Part shown: positions 54,254 through 63,708 of the stretch, in pieces
Layout: each line of letters starts with the position of its first letter
Numbering within the stretch: position 1 is the stretch's first letter
Program-made: the position numbers and the translations under genes
The notes under the pieces: generated by a model
Told to the model about the DNA's origin: nothing
What the model saw: the letters and a program-made list of their open reading frames with translations, nothing else
Database searches by the model: none
Assembly (NCBI RefSeq): GCF_004833285.1
Contig: NZ_STFG01000002.1
Span: 186,001-250,000 of the forward strand
Direction: 5' to 3'
Length of the DNA stretch: 64,000 nt
Source of the DNA: Lampropedia puyangensis
Lineage (GTDB): Bacteria; Pseudomonadota; Gammaproteobacteria; Burkholderiales; Burkholderiaceae_C

Positions 54254-56386
54254 ATGACAACCGAAAACCTGCTCGTTGAATTGTTTGTTGAAGAACTTCC
54301 TCCAAAAGCCTTGCGCAAGCTTGGCGATGCATTCGCGCAAGGGATCGTCTCTGGGTTGCAGGCTCAGGGGTTGTTGGCTAATGGCGCAGCCGTCACAAGC
54401 TTTGCCACGCCACGCCGTTTGGCCGTACACATCGCCGCCGTATCTGACAAGGCCCAAGACAAGCCTGTATCGCAAAAGCTGATGCCGGTTTCGGTGGGAT
54501 TGAAAGACGGTGTGCCTACACCCGCTTTAGTGAAGAAACTGGCTGCTTTGGGGCTGGATGCCGCTGCCGTTGACCAGCTCAAGCGTGAGGGCGAAGGCAA
54601 GAGCGAAGCCTTGTTTCTTGACAGCGTACAAGCCGGTGCGACCTTGCAAGAAGGTCTGCAGAAAGCACTGGAAGACACTATTCGCCAGTTACCTATCCCC
54701 AAGGTAATGACCTACCAATTAGAAACGGGTGTGGCTTTACCTGGTTGGGACAGCGTACAGTTCGTACGTCCTGCGCACGGATTGGTGGCTTTGCATGGCC
54801 AGAACGTGGTGCCTGTGAGTGCCTTGGGTCTGCAAAGCGGCAACACCACCCACGGTCACCGTTTTGAAGCGCAGGAAGATCCGATCGTGTTGCAGCACGC
54901 TGACCGCTATGCGCAGCAGTTGCGCGAACAAGGCGCGGTGATTGCCCATTACGACGAACGTCTGCAAGCCATCCAAGACCAATTACAAGCGGCTGCCGCG
55001 GCCGTGGGGCAAGGCAGCCAGCCTGTACAAGACCAAGCCTTGCTGGAAGAGGTCAACTCACTGGTGGAACGCCCCAATGTGCTGACTTGCCAGTTCGAGC
55101 CTGAGTTCTTGCAGGTACCGCAGGAGTGCCTGATTTTGACCATGAAGGCCAACCAGAAGTACTTCCCGCTGTTGGCTGCTGATGGCAAGTTGACCAACCA
55201 GTTCTTGGTGGTATCGAACATCAGCCCGGCAGATGCCAGTGCGGTGATCGAAGGCAATGAGCGCGTGGTGCGTCCACGTTTGGCGGATGCGAAATTCTTT
55301 TTCGATCAAGACCGCAAGAAAAGCCTGGAAAGCCGTTTGCCGCAACTGGCCAAAGTGGTTTACCACAACAAGCTGGGCACGCAAGGTGAGCGCGTGGAGC
55401 GCGTACGCGCTATCGCTCGTAGCATTGCCGAGGCACTGGGAGTGGACGCGGCGCAGGCGGATTTGGCTGCGCAACTGGCCAAGACCGACTTGGTGACCGA
55501 CATGGTGGGCGAATTCCCTGAGTTGCAAGGCACCATGGGGCGTTACTACGCAGTCAACGATGGCCTACCTGACGCCGTGGCAGATGCCATTGAAGACCAT
55601 TACAAACCGCGTTTTGCGGGTGATGCTTTGCCACGCGGCGACGTAGGCGTGGCCGTGGCGCTGGCCGACAAGCTGGAAACCCTGGTTGGGATGTTTGGGA
55701 TTGGCAATCTGCCTACAGGCGATAAAGACCCATTTGCTTTGCGCCGCCATGCCTTGGGGGTGATTCGCATGTTGGTTGAGAAAGCGCCTCAACTGGCTTT
55801 GGGCGAATTGCTGACCCATGCGCACACCGCTTTTGTGGGCCGTATTCCAGCGGCGACAGAATTTGCCGATGCAACCCACGCGCTCAGCAACTTCATTTAC
55901 GAACGCTTGGCGGGCAGCCTGCGCGAGCAAGGCTACAGCGCACAAGAAGTGGATGCCGTGTTGGCTTTGCAGCCGCAGCGGCTGGCCGATGTGGCGCAGC
56001 GCTTGCAAGCCGTGCGTGTGTTTGCGCAACTGCCCGAGGCGCAGGCCTTAGCAGCAGCCAATAAGCGCGTGGGCAATATTTTGAAGAAAGCCGAAAGCCA
56101 AGTGCAAGCCAGCGTGCAGGAGACGCTCTTGCAGGAAGACGCCGAGAAGGCGCTGTACAGCGCCTTGCAGGCGGTGGCACCACAGGCGCAAGCGGCCTAT
56201 GACCGTGGAGACTACACCAGCAGCTTGCAGGCATTAGCCGCTTTGAAGGCGCCTGTGGATGCATTTTTTGACACAGTGATGGTCAATGCAGAAGATGCAG
56301 CGCTCAAGGCTAATCGCTTGGGCTTACTCAAGGTCTTGCAAGAGGCCATGAACCGCGTGGCCGATTTGTCGCGCTTGGCGAGTTGA
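54254..56386 (+). CDS. glyS: Glycine-tRNA ligase beta subunit
   Basis: The tRNA-binding beta subunit of the tetrameric glycyl-tRNA synthetase. The ATG at 54254 gives 710 residues, starting MTTENLLVELFVEELPPKAL as in other glyS. Typical segments include LETGVALPGWDSVQFVRPAH and KFFFDQDRKKSLESRLP. The C-terminal anticodon region (about 560-700) is intact. Its alpha partner glyQ is not adjacent, so it must be elsewhere in the genome. Confidence 0.96.
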   Translation: MTTENLLVELFVEELPPKALRKLGDAFAQGIVSGLQAQGLLANGAAVTSFATPRRLAVHIAAVSDKAQDKPVSQKLMPVSVGLKDGVPTPALVKKLAALGLDAAAVDQLKREGEGKSEALFLDSVQAGATLQEGLQKALEDTIRQLPIPKVMTYQLETGVALPGWDSVQFVRPAHGLVALHGQNVVPVSALGLQSGNTTHGHRFEAQEDPIVLQHADRYAQQLREQGAVIAHYDERLQAIQDQLQAAAAAVGQGSQPVQDQALLEEVNSLVERPNVLTCQFEPEFLQVPQECLILTMKANQKYFPLLAADGKLTNQFLVVSNISPADASAVIEGNERVVRPRLADAKFFFDQDRKKSLESRLPQLAKVVYHNKLGTQGERVERVRAIARSIAEALGVDAAQADLAAQLAKTDLVTDMVGEFPELQGTMGRYYAVNDGLPDAVADAIEDHYKPRFAGDALPRGDVGVAVALADKLETLVGMFGIGNLPTGDKDPFALRRHALGVIRMLVEKAPQLALGELLTHAHTAFVGRIPAATEFADATHALSNFIYERLAGSLREQGYSAQEVDAVLALQPQRLADVAQRLQAVRVFAQLPEAQALAAANKRVGNILKKAESQVQASVQETLLQEDAEKALYSALQAVAPQAQAAYDRGDYTSSLQALAALKAPVDAFFDTVMVNAEDAALKANRLGLLKVLQEAMNRVADLSRLAS

Positions 56387-56453
56387 TGAACCATGCATGG
56401 CTGACCGGCACAGCGATACGATGTGACCTTTCAGCATGCATGTAGAGAGCTAA

Positions 56454-56474
56454 GATCGTAAACACGTTCTAAGA
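56454..56474 (+). repeat. 21-bp repeated motif, copy 2
   Basis: GATCGTAAACACGTTCTAAG plus A, 19 of 21 bases identical to 39994-40014. It lies directly beside the IS66-like scrap, 68 bp after glyS. Confidence 0.55.
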
Positions 56475-56479
56475 AATAG

Positions 56480-56578
56480 GGGCAAGGTTGCCATGATGGC
56501 GTATATTGCCTCCTGTTTTTGAGCAGACAATGCTCCCGCAAGCAGCCACGCTTTACCTTTGGCAATAGGCTTGCTTGC
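56480..56578 (-). pseudogene. Possible IS66-family transposase C-terminal scrap
   Basis: On the minus strand the frame reads ASKPIAKGKAWLLAGA followed by EAIYAIMATL. This resembles the IS66 TnpC tail NAIRPIAIGKKNWLFAGS with a following AAAI segment, with one deletion. No catalytic domain remains. The rest of 56387-56887 contains only short unsupported frames and the promoter of the next gene. Confidence 0.4.
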
Positions 56579-56887
56579 ATGGTGGCGCCATGGAGTCCAT
56601 GGATTGCGCTGCCGCACTTTTTCCGCGCGTTCGGATGGGCGTTTCACCCAACACACCTGGTTCCGGGCCATAGCGCAGCCCTCCGTCATCCTGGAGGTAT
56701 GTGACTGCATGCAGACGTGGACAACACACCTGAGCGACCACCAGCGCTTATGCTGAAGTGGTGGTTTTCGCTATGAAACTTTGATTCGGCTGTAGGTAAC
56801 ATCCATGCACGGGGCGTGTACGCCTGAGGAGTGCGGCTTTATGGGCCGCCTCAAGCCGTTCAAACCATAACTGTTTTGGAGAAATGC

Positions 56888-57859
56888 ATGTTTAAGAAGA
56901 TTTTCACCGCCGCTGCCTTGGGTTTGACGGTGTCTCTGGCTGCCGCACAAAGCTGGCCAACCAAACCCGTGCGCATGATTGTTCCTTTTCCTCCCGGGGG
57001 CGGTACAGATATTTTGGCGCGACTGGTTTCAGCCAAACTCTCTGAGACACATGGTTGGAACATCGTGGCAGACAACCGCCCAGGCGTGGGTGGCACCTTA
57101 GGTATTACCGAGGCGGTCAAGTCTGCCCCAGATGGCTATAACTTTGTGTTTGGTCAGAAGGACAATTTGGTGATTGGCCCTTGGCTGTACAAGAGCCTGA
57201 CCTGGAATCCAGTCAAAGATTTGGCGCCGGTGGCGCATGTGGCTTATTCGCCGGTGCTGATTGCCACCAGTGCAGATTCCCCATTCAAAACGCTCGCCGA
57301 TGTGGTTGCAGCAGCCAAGGCAAAACCTGACACGCTGACCTATGGTTCGCCAGGCAATGGCACCTCTATTCATTTGGCCACGACGATTTTCGAGAAAGCT
57401 GCAGATATTAAATTGGTGCATGTGCCCTATAAGGGCTCTAACCCAGCCATGCTGGATGTGATTGCAGGCAATGTGCAGCTGCTGGTGTCGTCTGTACCGT
57501 CTGCATTGGGGCAGATCAACGCAGGAAAACTGCGACCATTGGCAGTGACATCGGCTACGCGCAGTTCATCTCTACCTGATGTGCCCACCGTGCAAGAGTT
57601 GGGCATTGAAGGGGTGCGCCAGTTTGACGTGTCCACTTGGTATGGGGTGATGGCACCGGCAGGCACACCGCAAGAAGTGATCAATACAGTGAACAAGGCC
57701 GTTAACCAATTGCTCTCTGATGAGCAAGTACGCAAGTCTATTCAGGCACAAGGGGCTGAACCTCTTGCTATGGAAGTGGGCGCATTTGGAGATTTTCTCA
57801 GCAAGGATTACACCGCGTGGGAATCTGTGGTCCAAGATTCGGGTGTTCAACTCGATTGA
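56888..57859 (+). CDS. Bug-family (TctC) periplasmic solute receptor
   Basis: A 323-residue periplasmic protein with a signal peptide ending near LAAAQ (residue 20), then WPTKPVRMIVPFPPGGGTDILARL, ADNRPGVGGTLGI and YGSPGNGTSIHLATTIF. The ATG at 56888 is used. It sits alone between an insertion scrap and a terminator, so its ligand cannot be inferred from neighbours. Confidence 0.9.
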   Translation: MFKKIFTAAALGLTVSLAAAQSWPTKPVRMIVPFPPGGGTDILARLVSAKLSETHGWNIVADNRPGVGGTLGITEAVKSAPDGYNFVFGQKDNLVIGPWLYKSLTWNPVKDLAPVAHVAYSPVLIATSADSPFKTLADVVAAAKAKPDTLTYGSPGNGTSIHLATTIFEKAADIKLVHVPYKGSNPAMLDVIAGNVQLLVSSVPSALGQINAGKLRPLAVTSATRSSSLPDVPTVQELGIEGVRQFDVSTWYGVMAPAGTPQEVINTVNKAVNQLLSDEQVRKSIQAQGAEPLAMEVGAFGDFLSKDYTAWESVVQDSGVQLD

Positions 57860-57905
57860 TGTTGGGGGATGCCTCTGCTGCATGAGGGCACAGGCATGGC
57901 GCAAG

Positions 57906-57945
57906 GCCTGCATCTGCACTTGTGGATGCAGGCTGTTCTTTTTCT
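57906..57945 (+). terminator. Intrinsic terminator after the third Bug gene
   Basis: GCCTGCATC/GATGCAGGC 9-bp stem with a 10-nt loop followed by TGTTCTTTTTC on the plus strand. Confidence 0.8.
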
Positions 57946-58038
57946 ATGACGCCTATGTGGCAGCTGCTGGACACATGGCGTTATGTATTGTCAGTAGGTC
58001 TGGTGGCCGCAACAATGCGGCAATAAGGAGTTTTCAAG

Positions 58039-58401
58039 ATGGCACAAGAGCTGCAAGCAACGCCTGATGAAATCGGCTGGAATGACTTCATGAAGGTGCA
58101 ATTGCGCGTGGGTAAGGTGCTGAGTGCAGAAGTATTTCAAGAGGCGCGAAAGCCTGCCTATATTCTTCACGTGGACTTCGGCCCTGAAGTAGGCGTTCGC
58201 AAATCCAGCGCGCAGATCACACACCATTACCAACCAGAGGCATTGGTTGGACGTTTGGTGGTTGCCGTGGTGAATTTCCCGAAAAAGCAAATAGGCCCTA
58301 TTCAGTCAGAGTGTCTGGTTACTGGATTCCATGATGCCCAAGGCCATGTGGTGTTGTGTGTACCAGATCAGGATGTGCCGTTGGGCACGCGGCTGCTGTG
58401 A
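58039..58401 (+). CDS. csaA: tRNA-binding protein CsaA
   Basis: A 120-residue OB-fold protein of the CsaA/EMAP-II-like tRNA-binding family. Seen: DFMKVQLRVGKVLSAE, then KPAYILHVDFG, and the RKSSAQITHHY loop, with VVNFPKKQIGPIQSE in the C-terminal half. It binds tRNA as a dimer and has been linked to chaperone-like activity in Bacillus. It has its own GGAG-like ribosome site and no operon partner. Confidence 0.92.
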   Translation: MAQELQATPDEIGWNDFMKVQLRVGKVLSAEVFQEARKPAYILHVDFGPEVGVRKSSAQITHHYQPEALVGRLVVAVVNFPKKQIGPIQSECLVTGFHDAQGHVVLCVPDQDVPLGTRLL

Positions 58402-58592
58402 TGCGCAGATGCAGGTATGCGCGCTGCGTGTGATAAGGGCACAATGCGTTTGGCATAAAGAGACAAGTGCATTCGGTGTTTGCTGAGAACGTGTTGGCAT
58501 TTTTATAGGCAACCACTGTGCGGGTTCTGCCAGCGTGTTCTCGTGTTGCTCAAACGGCGCCGTGCATCGAACAAAAAAGAAAGTGCAGTGGT

Positions 58593-59492
58593 ATGGCTTC
58601 CAAGATTTCTCCATCCACCGTGTTGCTTTTGAGTGTGCCTCCTTTGATGTGGGCGGGCAATGCGGTAGTCGGGCGCATGATGGCGCCCTTGGTCCCTCCA
58701 ATTACCTTGAATTTGCTGCGGTGGTTATTGGCTGCATTGATTTTGCTGCCTTTTGGGTGGCGTGCATTTCGGTCTGATAGCGGATTGCGCAAAGCATGGC
58801 GACCTTTGGCCTTAATGGGACTGGTAGGAATCGGTTGTTACAACGCGTTTCAGTATTTGGCGTTGAAAACCTCTACGCCACTGAACATCACTTTGGTGGC
58901 TGCCAGCATGCCCATTTGGATGATGCTGGTGGGAGCAGTATTTTTTCGCGAGTACCCGGCAGCGCGGCAAATCGTGGCTGCCCTGTTTTCGATCGCAGGT
59001 GTTCTGGTGGTGCTCTCGCACGGAGATGCCCAGCAACTGCTGGCCCTGCGTTTGGTGCCAGGTGATTTGTTCATGTTGGCAGCAGCATTGTGCTGGGCTG
59101 TATACAGCTGGTTGTTGATGCGCGCCGTTTTTCCCGAATCCTTGCGCAATGACTGGGCAGCTTTTTTATTGGCGCAAGTGGTTTTTGGCATTGTGTGGTC
59201 GGGTTTGGCCGCCACATTTGAATGGCAAGTGAGCGCACAGCACCTTGAATTGGGGTGGCCGCTTGTGCTGGGCCTTCTATTCATTGCTGTTGGGCCTGCG
59301 GTGATTGCTTACCGCTGTTGGGGTATTGGTGTGCAGCGCGCAGGCCCCACCATAGCGGCCTTTTTTACCAATCTGACGCCACTGTTGACGGCGCTGTTTT
59401 CTGCATGGTTGTTGGGTGAGGTGCCGCAGCTCTACCACGCTGTGGCGTTTGTCCTGATTGTGCTGGGCATAGTGTTGTCTGCACGGCGTTGA
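58593..59492 (+). CDS. EamA-family (DMT) transporter
   Basis: A 299-residue inner-membrane protein with ten predicted helices in two EamA repeats (about 8-135 and 150-295). The first contains MWAGNAVVGRMM and the second the AGPTIAAFFTNLTPLLTALFSAWLLGE motif. The ATG at 58593 is preferred; the frame opens at a GTG at 58518. These proteins export amino acids or metabolites. The substrate is unknown. Confidence 0.88.
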   Translation: MASKISPSTVLLLSVPPLMWAGNAVVGRMMAPLVPPITLNLLRWLLAALILLPFGWRAFRSDSGLRKAWRPLALMGLVGIGCYNAFQYLALKTSTPLNITLVAASMPIWMMLVGAVFFREYPAARQIVAALFSIAGVLVVLSHGDAQQLLALRLVPGDLFMLAAALCWAVYSWLLMRAVFPESLRNDWAAFLLAQVVFGIVWSGLAATFEWQVSAQHLELGWPLVLGLLFIAVGPAVIAYRCWGIGVQRAGPTIAAFFTNLTPLLTALFSAWLLGEVPQLYHAVAFVLIVLGIVLSARR

Positions 59493-59612
59493 ATGCGGCC
59501 TGGCACTGCATGAGCCAAGCCCTGTTGGCGTATGCGGAAATGAACCCAACTGGGAGGGGCAGAAAAGCGTATATTGGCGGGCTTGCCCGATAGCCTTGAA
59601 CCTTGCTCAGTA

Positions 59613-60542
59613 ATGGATTCTTCTCAACATTCTTCCGCTTCAGCCCCTGCACAGCAGGGGCCCTCCGCCTCCTCTGCCACCACCACTGCCCGTCCTTCAC
59701 GTAAGGCACGCCAGAAACCCACTGGCCTAGCCTATTGGATTGCTGGCGTGCGCTCTTGGTTGCACTTGTTGGTGATGGGTAGCACCATGGTGTTCTATGC
59801 CACTTCCTTGATGATTGCTGCATTGTTTGTGCGCGGTGAGCCGGTGTACCGCATTGGTGTGGCATGGCTCTCGGTTTGTGTTTCTAGCGCGAAGTGGATG
59901 CTGGGTATCCGCTACCGTGTGCAAGGCATGGAGCACTTGCCTGCGCATACACGTGAGCAAAAAGTCGTGGTGTTGGCCAAGCATCAATCGACGTATGAGA
60001 CTTTTTTGATGCCGTTGATTTTGCGCCATGTGGTGCTCTCTTATGTGTTCAAGAAGGAACTGCTTTCTATTCCATTTTTTGGTTGGGGCATTGGTCGTAT
60101 GGACATGGTGCATATCGACCGCAAGCAGGGCTCCAAAGCCTTCCACAAAGTGTTGGAGCAAGGCCGCAAGCTCACGGATATGGGCAATTGGGTGATGATG
60201 TTCCCCGAAGGCACCCGTGTGCCACGTGGTGAAGTGGGCAATTACAAAGTCAGCGGCTCACGCCTTGCCATTGATACAGGCGCCGTGGTGGTGCCTGTTG
60301 CGGTAGCTTCTGCGCGTTGCTGGGCACCAAAAGCTATCGTGAAGTTTCCTGGGGTGATTGACGTCTCGATTGGCAAGCCCATTTCTACCGAAGGCAAAAC
60401 ACCTAACGAACTGATGGATGAAGTGCAGCAGTGGATCGAACAGGAGATGCATCGTCTTGATCCTGAGGCCTATGAACTGACCCCTGCATCGCAGCCAAGC
60501 GGCACCACTGCTGCTGCCCCACGACAGGATTCGCAGGATTGA
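59613..60542 (+). CDS. plsC: 1-acyl-sn-glycerol-3-phosphate acyltransferase
   Basis: It makes phosphatidic acid at the inner membrane. The ATG at 59613 gives 309 residues: a Ser/Ala-rich N-terminus, a membrane helix at about 42-68, the first acyltransferase motif KHQSTYETF and the substrate motif FPEGTRVPRG. The catalytic motif is HX4E rather than the usual HX4D, a variant I have seen in this lineage. The stop overlaps the next start by 1 bp. Confidence 0.92.
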   Translation: MDSSQHSSASAPAQQGPSASSATTTARPSRKARQKPTGLAYWIAGVRSWLHLLVMGSTMVFYATSLMIAALFVRGEPVYRIGVAWLSVCVSSAKWMLGIRYRVQGMEHLPAHTREQKVVVLAKHQSTYETFLMPLILRHVVLSYVFKKELLSIPFFGWGIGRMDMVHIDRKQGSKAFHKVLEQGRKLTDMGNWVMMFPEGTRVPRGEVGNYKVSGSRLAIDTGAVVVPVAVASARCWAPKAIVKFPGVIDVSIGKPISTEGKTPNELMDEVQQWIEQEMHRLDPEAYELTPASQPSGTTAAAPRQDSQD

Positions 60543-61525
60543 TGGCGCATGATGCGGCTTTGGAACAGCTCAACCTGGGGCTGTTCAATGATTCGGAGCA
60601 GGTGAAACTAAACCAGGCAAACCGTGTCTGGATGCACCCTCAGGCGAATCGATTGGTGCAGCTGCAGCTCAATGGGGATGTGGTACGCGTCGGTTATTGC
60701 TGGGCTGCAGCCAAGCGCCGCACGATTGGGATGCAGATCAGCGCGCAAGGTTTGCAAGTTCGCGCGCCGCGTTGGGTGAGCCAGACTGAGATCGAAGCCA
60801 CTTTGCAGGCCCGGGCACGCTGGATAGTGCAGAAGCTGCAGCAGTTGCAGCCAACCGAACAGGCACTGGGTAATGCACAGCGTGATTGGGGTGATGGCAC
60901 CTACCTCGCCTGGCAAGGGCAATGGGTTCGCTTGGCTCTGGGTTTTGCCGGACGCAAGGCCTGTTTGCAGGTGCTTCCTGAACCTGAGCCCATGGAGCAA
61001 GGCAAACGATGGGTGGGCGCAGGCGCGATCTCGGTGCTGCCCTTGCCCATCGAAAGTAGTTCGGTAGAGCCTTGTCAGAATCAGGCGCATTCTTGCGCAA
61101 ATGTCCAACAGCACGGCACGCAGCCGATGGTGGGCCATGTTCTGTATTTGCCGGTTCCCTTACATGCTGAACCAGCAGCGATTGCAGCTGCTGCGCAGGT
61201 GTGGTTGCGCCAGCAAGCGCTGCAGTTACTGCAAGCGCGCACCGCTTACTTTGCGCCATTAATGGGGGTGCAGCCTAGTCGGTTGTCACTCACTAGCGCC
61301 AGCACACGTTGGGGAAGTGCCAGCAGCACCGGTGCTGTTCGCTTGCACTGGCGTTTAGCGCATATGGAGCCTGTCTTGTTTGATTACGTCTTAGTGCATG
61401 AACTGGCCCATTTGCACGAAATGAACCACAGTGACCGTTTCTGGGCATGGGTAGAGCATGTGCAGCCCGAATATGCACAGCATCGCCAAAAACTCAAGCA
61501 AGTACGGCTAGAGCCTTGGATCTAG
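60542..61525 (+). CDS. YgjP-like (DUF45) zinc metallopeptidase
   Basis: A 327-residue protein with the gluzincin site HELAHLHEMNHSDRFW near residue 286 and the RWGSASSTG segment. An N-terminal extension of about 60 residues precedes the domain. A Gln/Glu-rich spacer lies at about 150-195. It is translationally coupled to plsC. The family is cytoplasmic and its substrate is not defined. Confidence 0.85.
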   Translation: MAHDAALEQLNLGLFNDSEQVKLNQANRVWMHPQANRLVQLQLNGDVVRVGYCWAAAKRRTIGMQISAQGLQVRAPRWVSQTEIEATLQARARWIVQKLQQLQPTEQALGNAQRDWGDGTYLAWQGQWVRLALGFAGRKACLQVLPEPEPMEQGKRWVGAGAISVLPLPIESSSVEPCQNQAHSCANVQQHGTQPMVGHVLYLPVPLHAEPAAIAAAAQVWLRQQALQLLQARTAYFAPLMGVQPSRLSLTSASTRWGSASSTGAVRLHWRLAHMEPVLFDYVLVHELAHLHEMNHSDRFWAWVEHVQPEYAQHRQKLKQVRLEPWI

Positions 61526-61679
61526 ACGTGAGCCGACGACTCTGAATTTGTATGGCGCACAGTGCGTTCTGTAATTGTAAAAAACGATGGTTTTTGACTA
61601 TTTGCTCCATCCAAACTGCAAGCAATTTTGAATTTAATCATCGTTAACTCTCTTAAGAGGCTATATCAACTTGTTCTGA

Positions 61680-61698
61680 CATTCTTTTTTTAAGAATG
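61680..61698. other. T-rich hairpin upstream of the second surface protein
   Basis: CATTCTT/AAGAATG with a short T-rich loop, within an AT-rich 237-bp promoter region (61526-61762). It may be a leader hairpin or terminator. A ribosome site TAGGAGGG precedes the gene at 61763. Confidence 0.35.
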
Positions 61699-61762
61699 CT
61701 CTCTCCGTCACGAAGGCCGTGGTGTTTGCACTGCCTTTTCTACGTTTCATAGGAGGGAAGAT

Positions 61763-63523
61763 ATGTCATCCGGTCAAGTTGAAGTTGCAAGGGTATTGCA
61801 GATTAAGGCAGTTGTCTTAGGCACTTTGCTAGCGATTGCTGCAGGGCAGGCACAGGCGCAGACACCATTGGTTGTGAATGTGCCGGCGACCGCAAATATT
61901 TTTTATGCTGGTACTGAAGGTTTGACGCCTCCAAGCATTAATTGCACGGCTTTACCAAATGGTTTGGGGGATGGGACATTGCCGCCGATTGTTGATTTGC
62001 CTGTGGGGATTCGTGCCTTTCAACTGGCCAATCGCAATACTGCCAATATTGGTTATGGAATGTCTGGACCTCAAGCGACAACGCCTGATGGTGTTCTCAA
62101 TCACACCACTGTCGTTCGGAATCCCTCGGGCACTTTCCCCGGTTTGCAGTTTGATGGCCGTTACGGCATGTTGGCTGCAGTCTTCTTAGATGCCAATGAG
62201 GTACTTCCTGGGGCTGTGCAATCTCCCGTTTCCGTGAATGTGTATACGGCATCTGACATGAATGCGGCTGTTGTTGCTCAGTCCCTGCATCAACCCTTCT
62301 TTGTGGGGGATGGGTCGGTGGTTGATTTTGCGCAGGCTGGCTCAGGCTTGCCGGATGGTACAGAGTTAAGGCAAACGTTTACAGTACCAGCGGGTGCTAC
62401 CCGGATTGGTTTTGGATTGGCCGATGCACCAGGTATTAATGGTGATAACAGGTGCTATATGGACAATCGCGGCGCCATCAATGCCCAGATTGCAATGGCC
62501 GTGACTGATGATGCAGGCACAGTAAGCGCTGGTGTTGATAGTGTTGCTATTGCTGATGTACGTGCCAATGATTTTTTGGAAAATGGCCCGCCATCTGCAC
62601 CACGTGCCACGTTGGCCACTGAGGGCAGTTGGCCTGCTGGTATCACGCTTGAACCAGCGACAGGGCAAGTCAAAGTGGCCGCTTCTGTAGCCCAAGGCGT
62701 TTACCCAGCCCTGGAGTACAGCTTGTGTGACACCAATACGCAGCCAAGTGCCAGTTGTTTGGTGGCGCAGGTGAATGTGACGGTGACGGCGCAAGTGATC
62801 AAGCTTATTTCGGTGCAACCCGATACGGGAACCGTTTCGACAGTAGGGGGAGGTACGGCTGTTGTCAATGTGAGAGCCAATGACACGTTGGATGGGGCGC
62901 CTGCAACGGCCAGCACGACCACGCTGTCTCAGCAAAGTATCTGGCCCACTGGTATCGCGTTGAGCACAGTGTCAGGCGCAGTGACAGTAGCTGCAGGAAC
63001 ACCTGCAGGGATTTATCCCTTGAGCTATTTGTTGTGCGAAGCCGATACTGCAGGGCAAAGTACGAGTAACTGCCAAACTGGGCCGATTACAGTGACTGTG
63101 ACGCCAGCTGATGCGATGACTGTGGTTGCACAAGCTGATCCGGCTTCTGTCACTACGGAATTCACTGGTGAGGCGATTGCGAATGTACGTGCTAACGACT
63201 CCTTTGATGGCGCAACTGCGAATGCAAGCAACACTACGTTGGCTAAAGTGGGTAATTGGCCTGCTGGCCTTGATTTGGATGTGGACTCCGGAGCTGTTTC
63301 GATTGCCACTCCTTTGGCTGTAGGTGTTTACAGTGCGAATTACTTGCTGTGTGAGTCCGCGAATGATGTGAATTGCGTCTCTGCGACTGTGACCGTGCGC
63401 GTGACAACTCCACCGGCGGAGCCTGCGCAAGCCACTCCCGTTCCTGTGGATAGCAAGTGGGCGCTATTAGGCATGGGGTTGGGGTGTGCTCTGCTTGCAG
63501 GATTACGCCGTCGCAAGCGCTGA
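61763..63523 (+). CDS. Repeat-containing surface protein with WALL/RRRKR C-terminal sorting tail
   Basis: A 586-residue exported protein, signal peptide to about residue 32 (AQAQ). A unique N-terminal domain (about 35-245) precedes three Ig-like repeats (about 248-343, 350-448, 452-548). Each repeat contains the NVRAND or DVRAND strand, a WPxG motif, and a YxLC segment with a second cysteine, which may form a disulfide. The tail 557-586 reads TPVPVDSKWALL, a hydrophobic helix and RRRKR, an IPTL-CTERM-like signal as in 5638-7881. Function unknown; surface adhesion is inference. An AGGAGGG site precedes the ATG. Confidence 0.78.
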   Translation: MSSGQVEVARVLQIKAVVLGTLLAIAAGQAQAQTPLVVNVPATANIFYAGTEGLTPPSINCTALPNGLGDGTLPPIVDLPVGIRAFQLANRNTANIGYGMSGPQATTPDGVLNHTTVVRNPSGTFPGLQFDGRYGMLAAVFLDANEVLPGAVQSPVSVNVYTASDMNAAVVAQSLHQPFFVGDGSVVDFAQAGSGLPDGTELRQTFTVPAGATRIGFGLADAPGINGDNRCYMDNRGAINAQIAMAVTDDAGTVSAGVDSVAIADVRANDFLENGPPSAPRATLATEGSWPAGITLEPATGQVKVAASVAQGVYPALEYSLCDTNTQPSASCLVAQVNVTVTAQVIKLISVQPDTGTVSTVGGGTAVVNVRANDTLDGAPATASTTTLSQQSIWPTGIALSTVSGAVTVAAGTPAGIYPLSYLLCEADTAGQSTSNCQTGPITVTVTPADAMTVVAQADPASVTTEFTGEAIANVRANDSFDGATANASNTTLAKVGNWPAGLDLDVDSGAVSIATPLAVGVYSANYLLCESANDVNCVSATVTVRVTTPPAEPAQATPVPVDSKWALLGMGLGCALLAGLRRRKR

Positions 63524-63551
63524 GCAAACAAGAGCACAGAGACATAACGAA

Positions 63552-63575
63552 CATGGGCGCCAGATGGCGCCCATG
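63552..63575. terminator. Perfect GC-rich hairpin after the surface protein
   Basis: CATGGGCGCC/GGCGCCCATG 10-bp perfect stem with a 4-nt loop between converging genes. No strong T-run on either side, but position suggests transcription termination. Confidence 0.6.
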
Positions 63576-63708
63576 GCGTTGATAGGGGGGCGATTGCAAG
63601 CCATCATGAGATGTCTGATCCAAATATCAGACGGCGCGGGTGCCTGAGCTTGGAGTGCTTTGTCCGGGCATAGTGCAGAGTCTCAGTAACTAGAGGTATC
63701 AGATGCGC

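Noticed and set aside
56510-56756. Small plus-strand proteins between glyS and the Bug gene
   Set aside because: Several overlapping frames of 60-65 codons, none with a ribosome site or recognisable motif.
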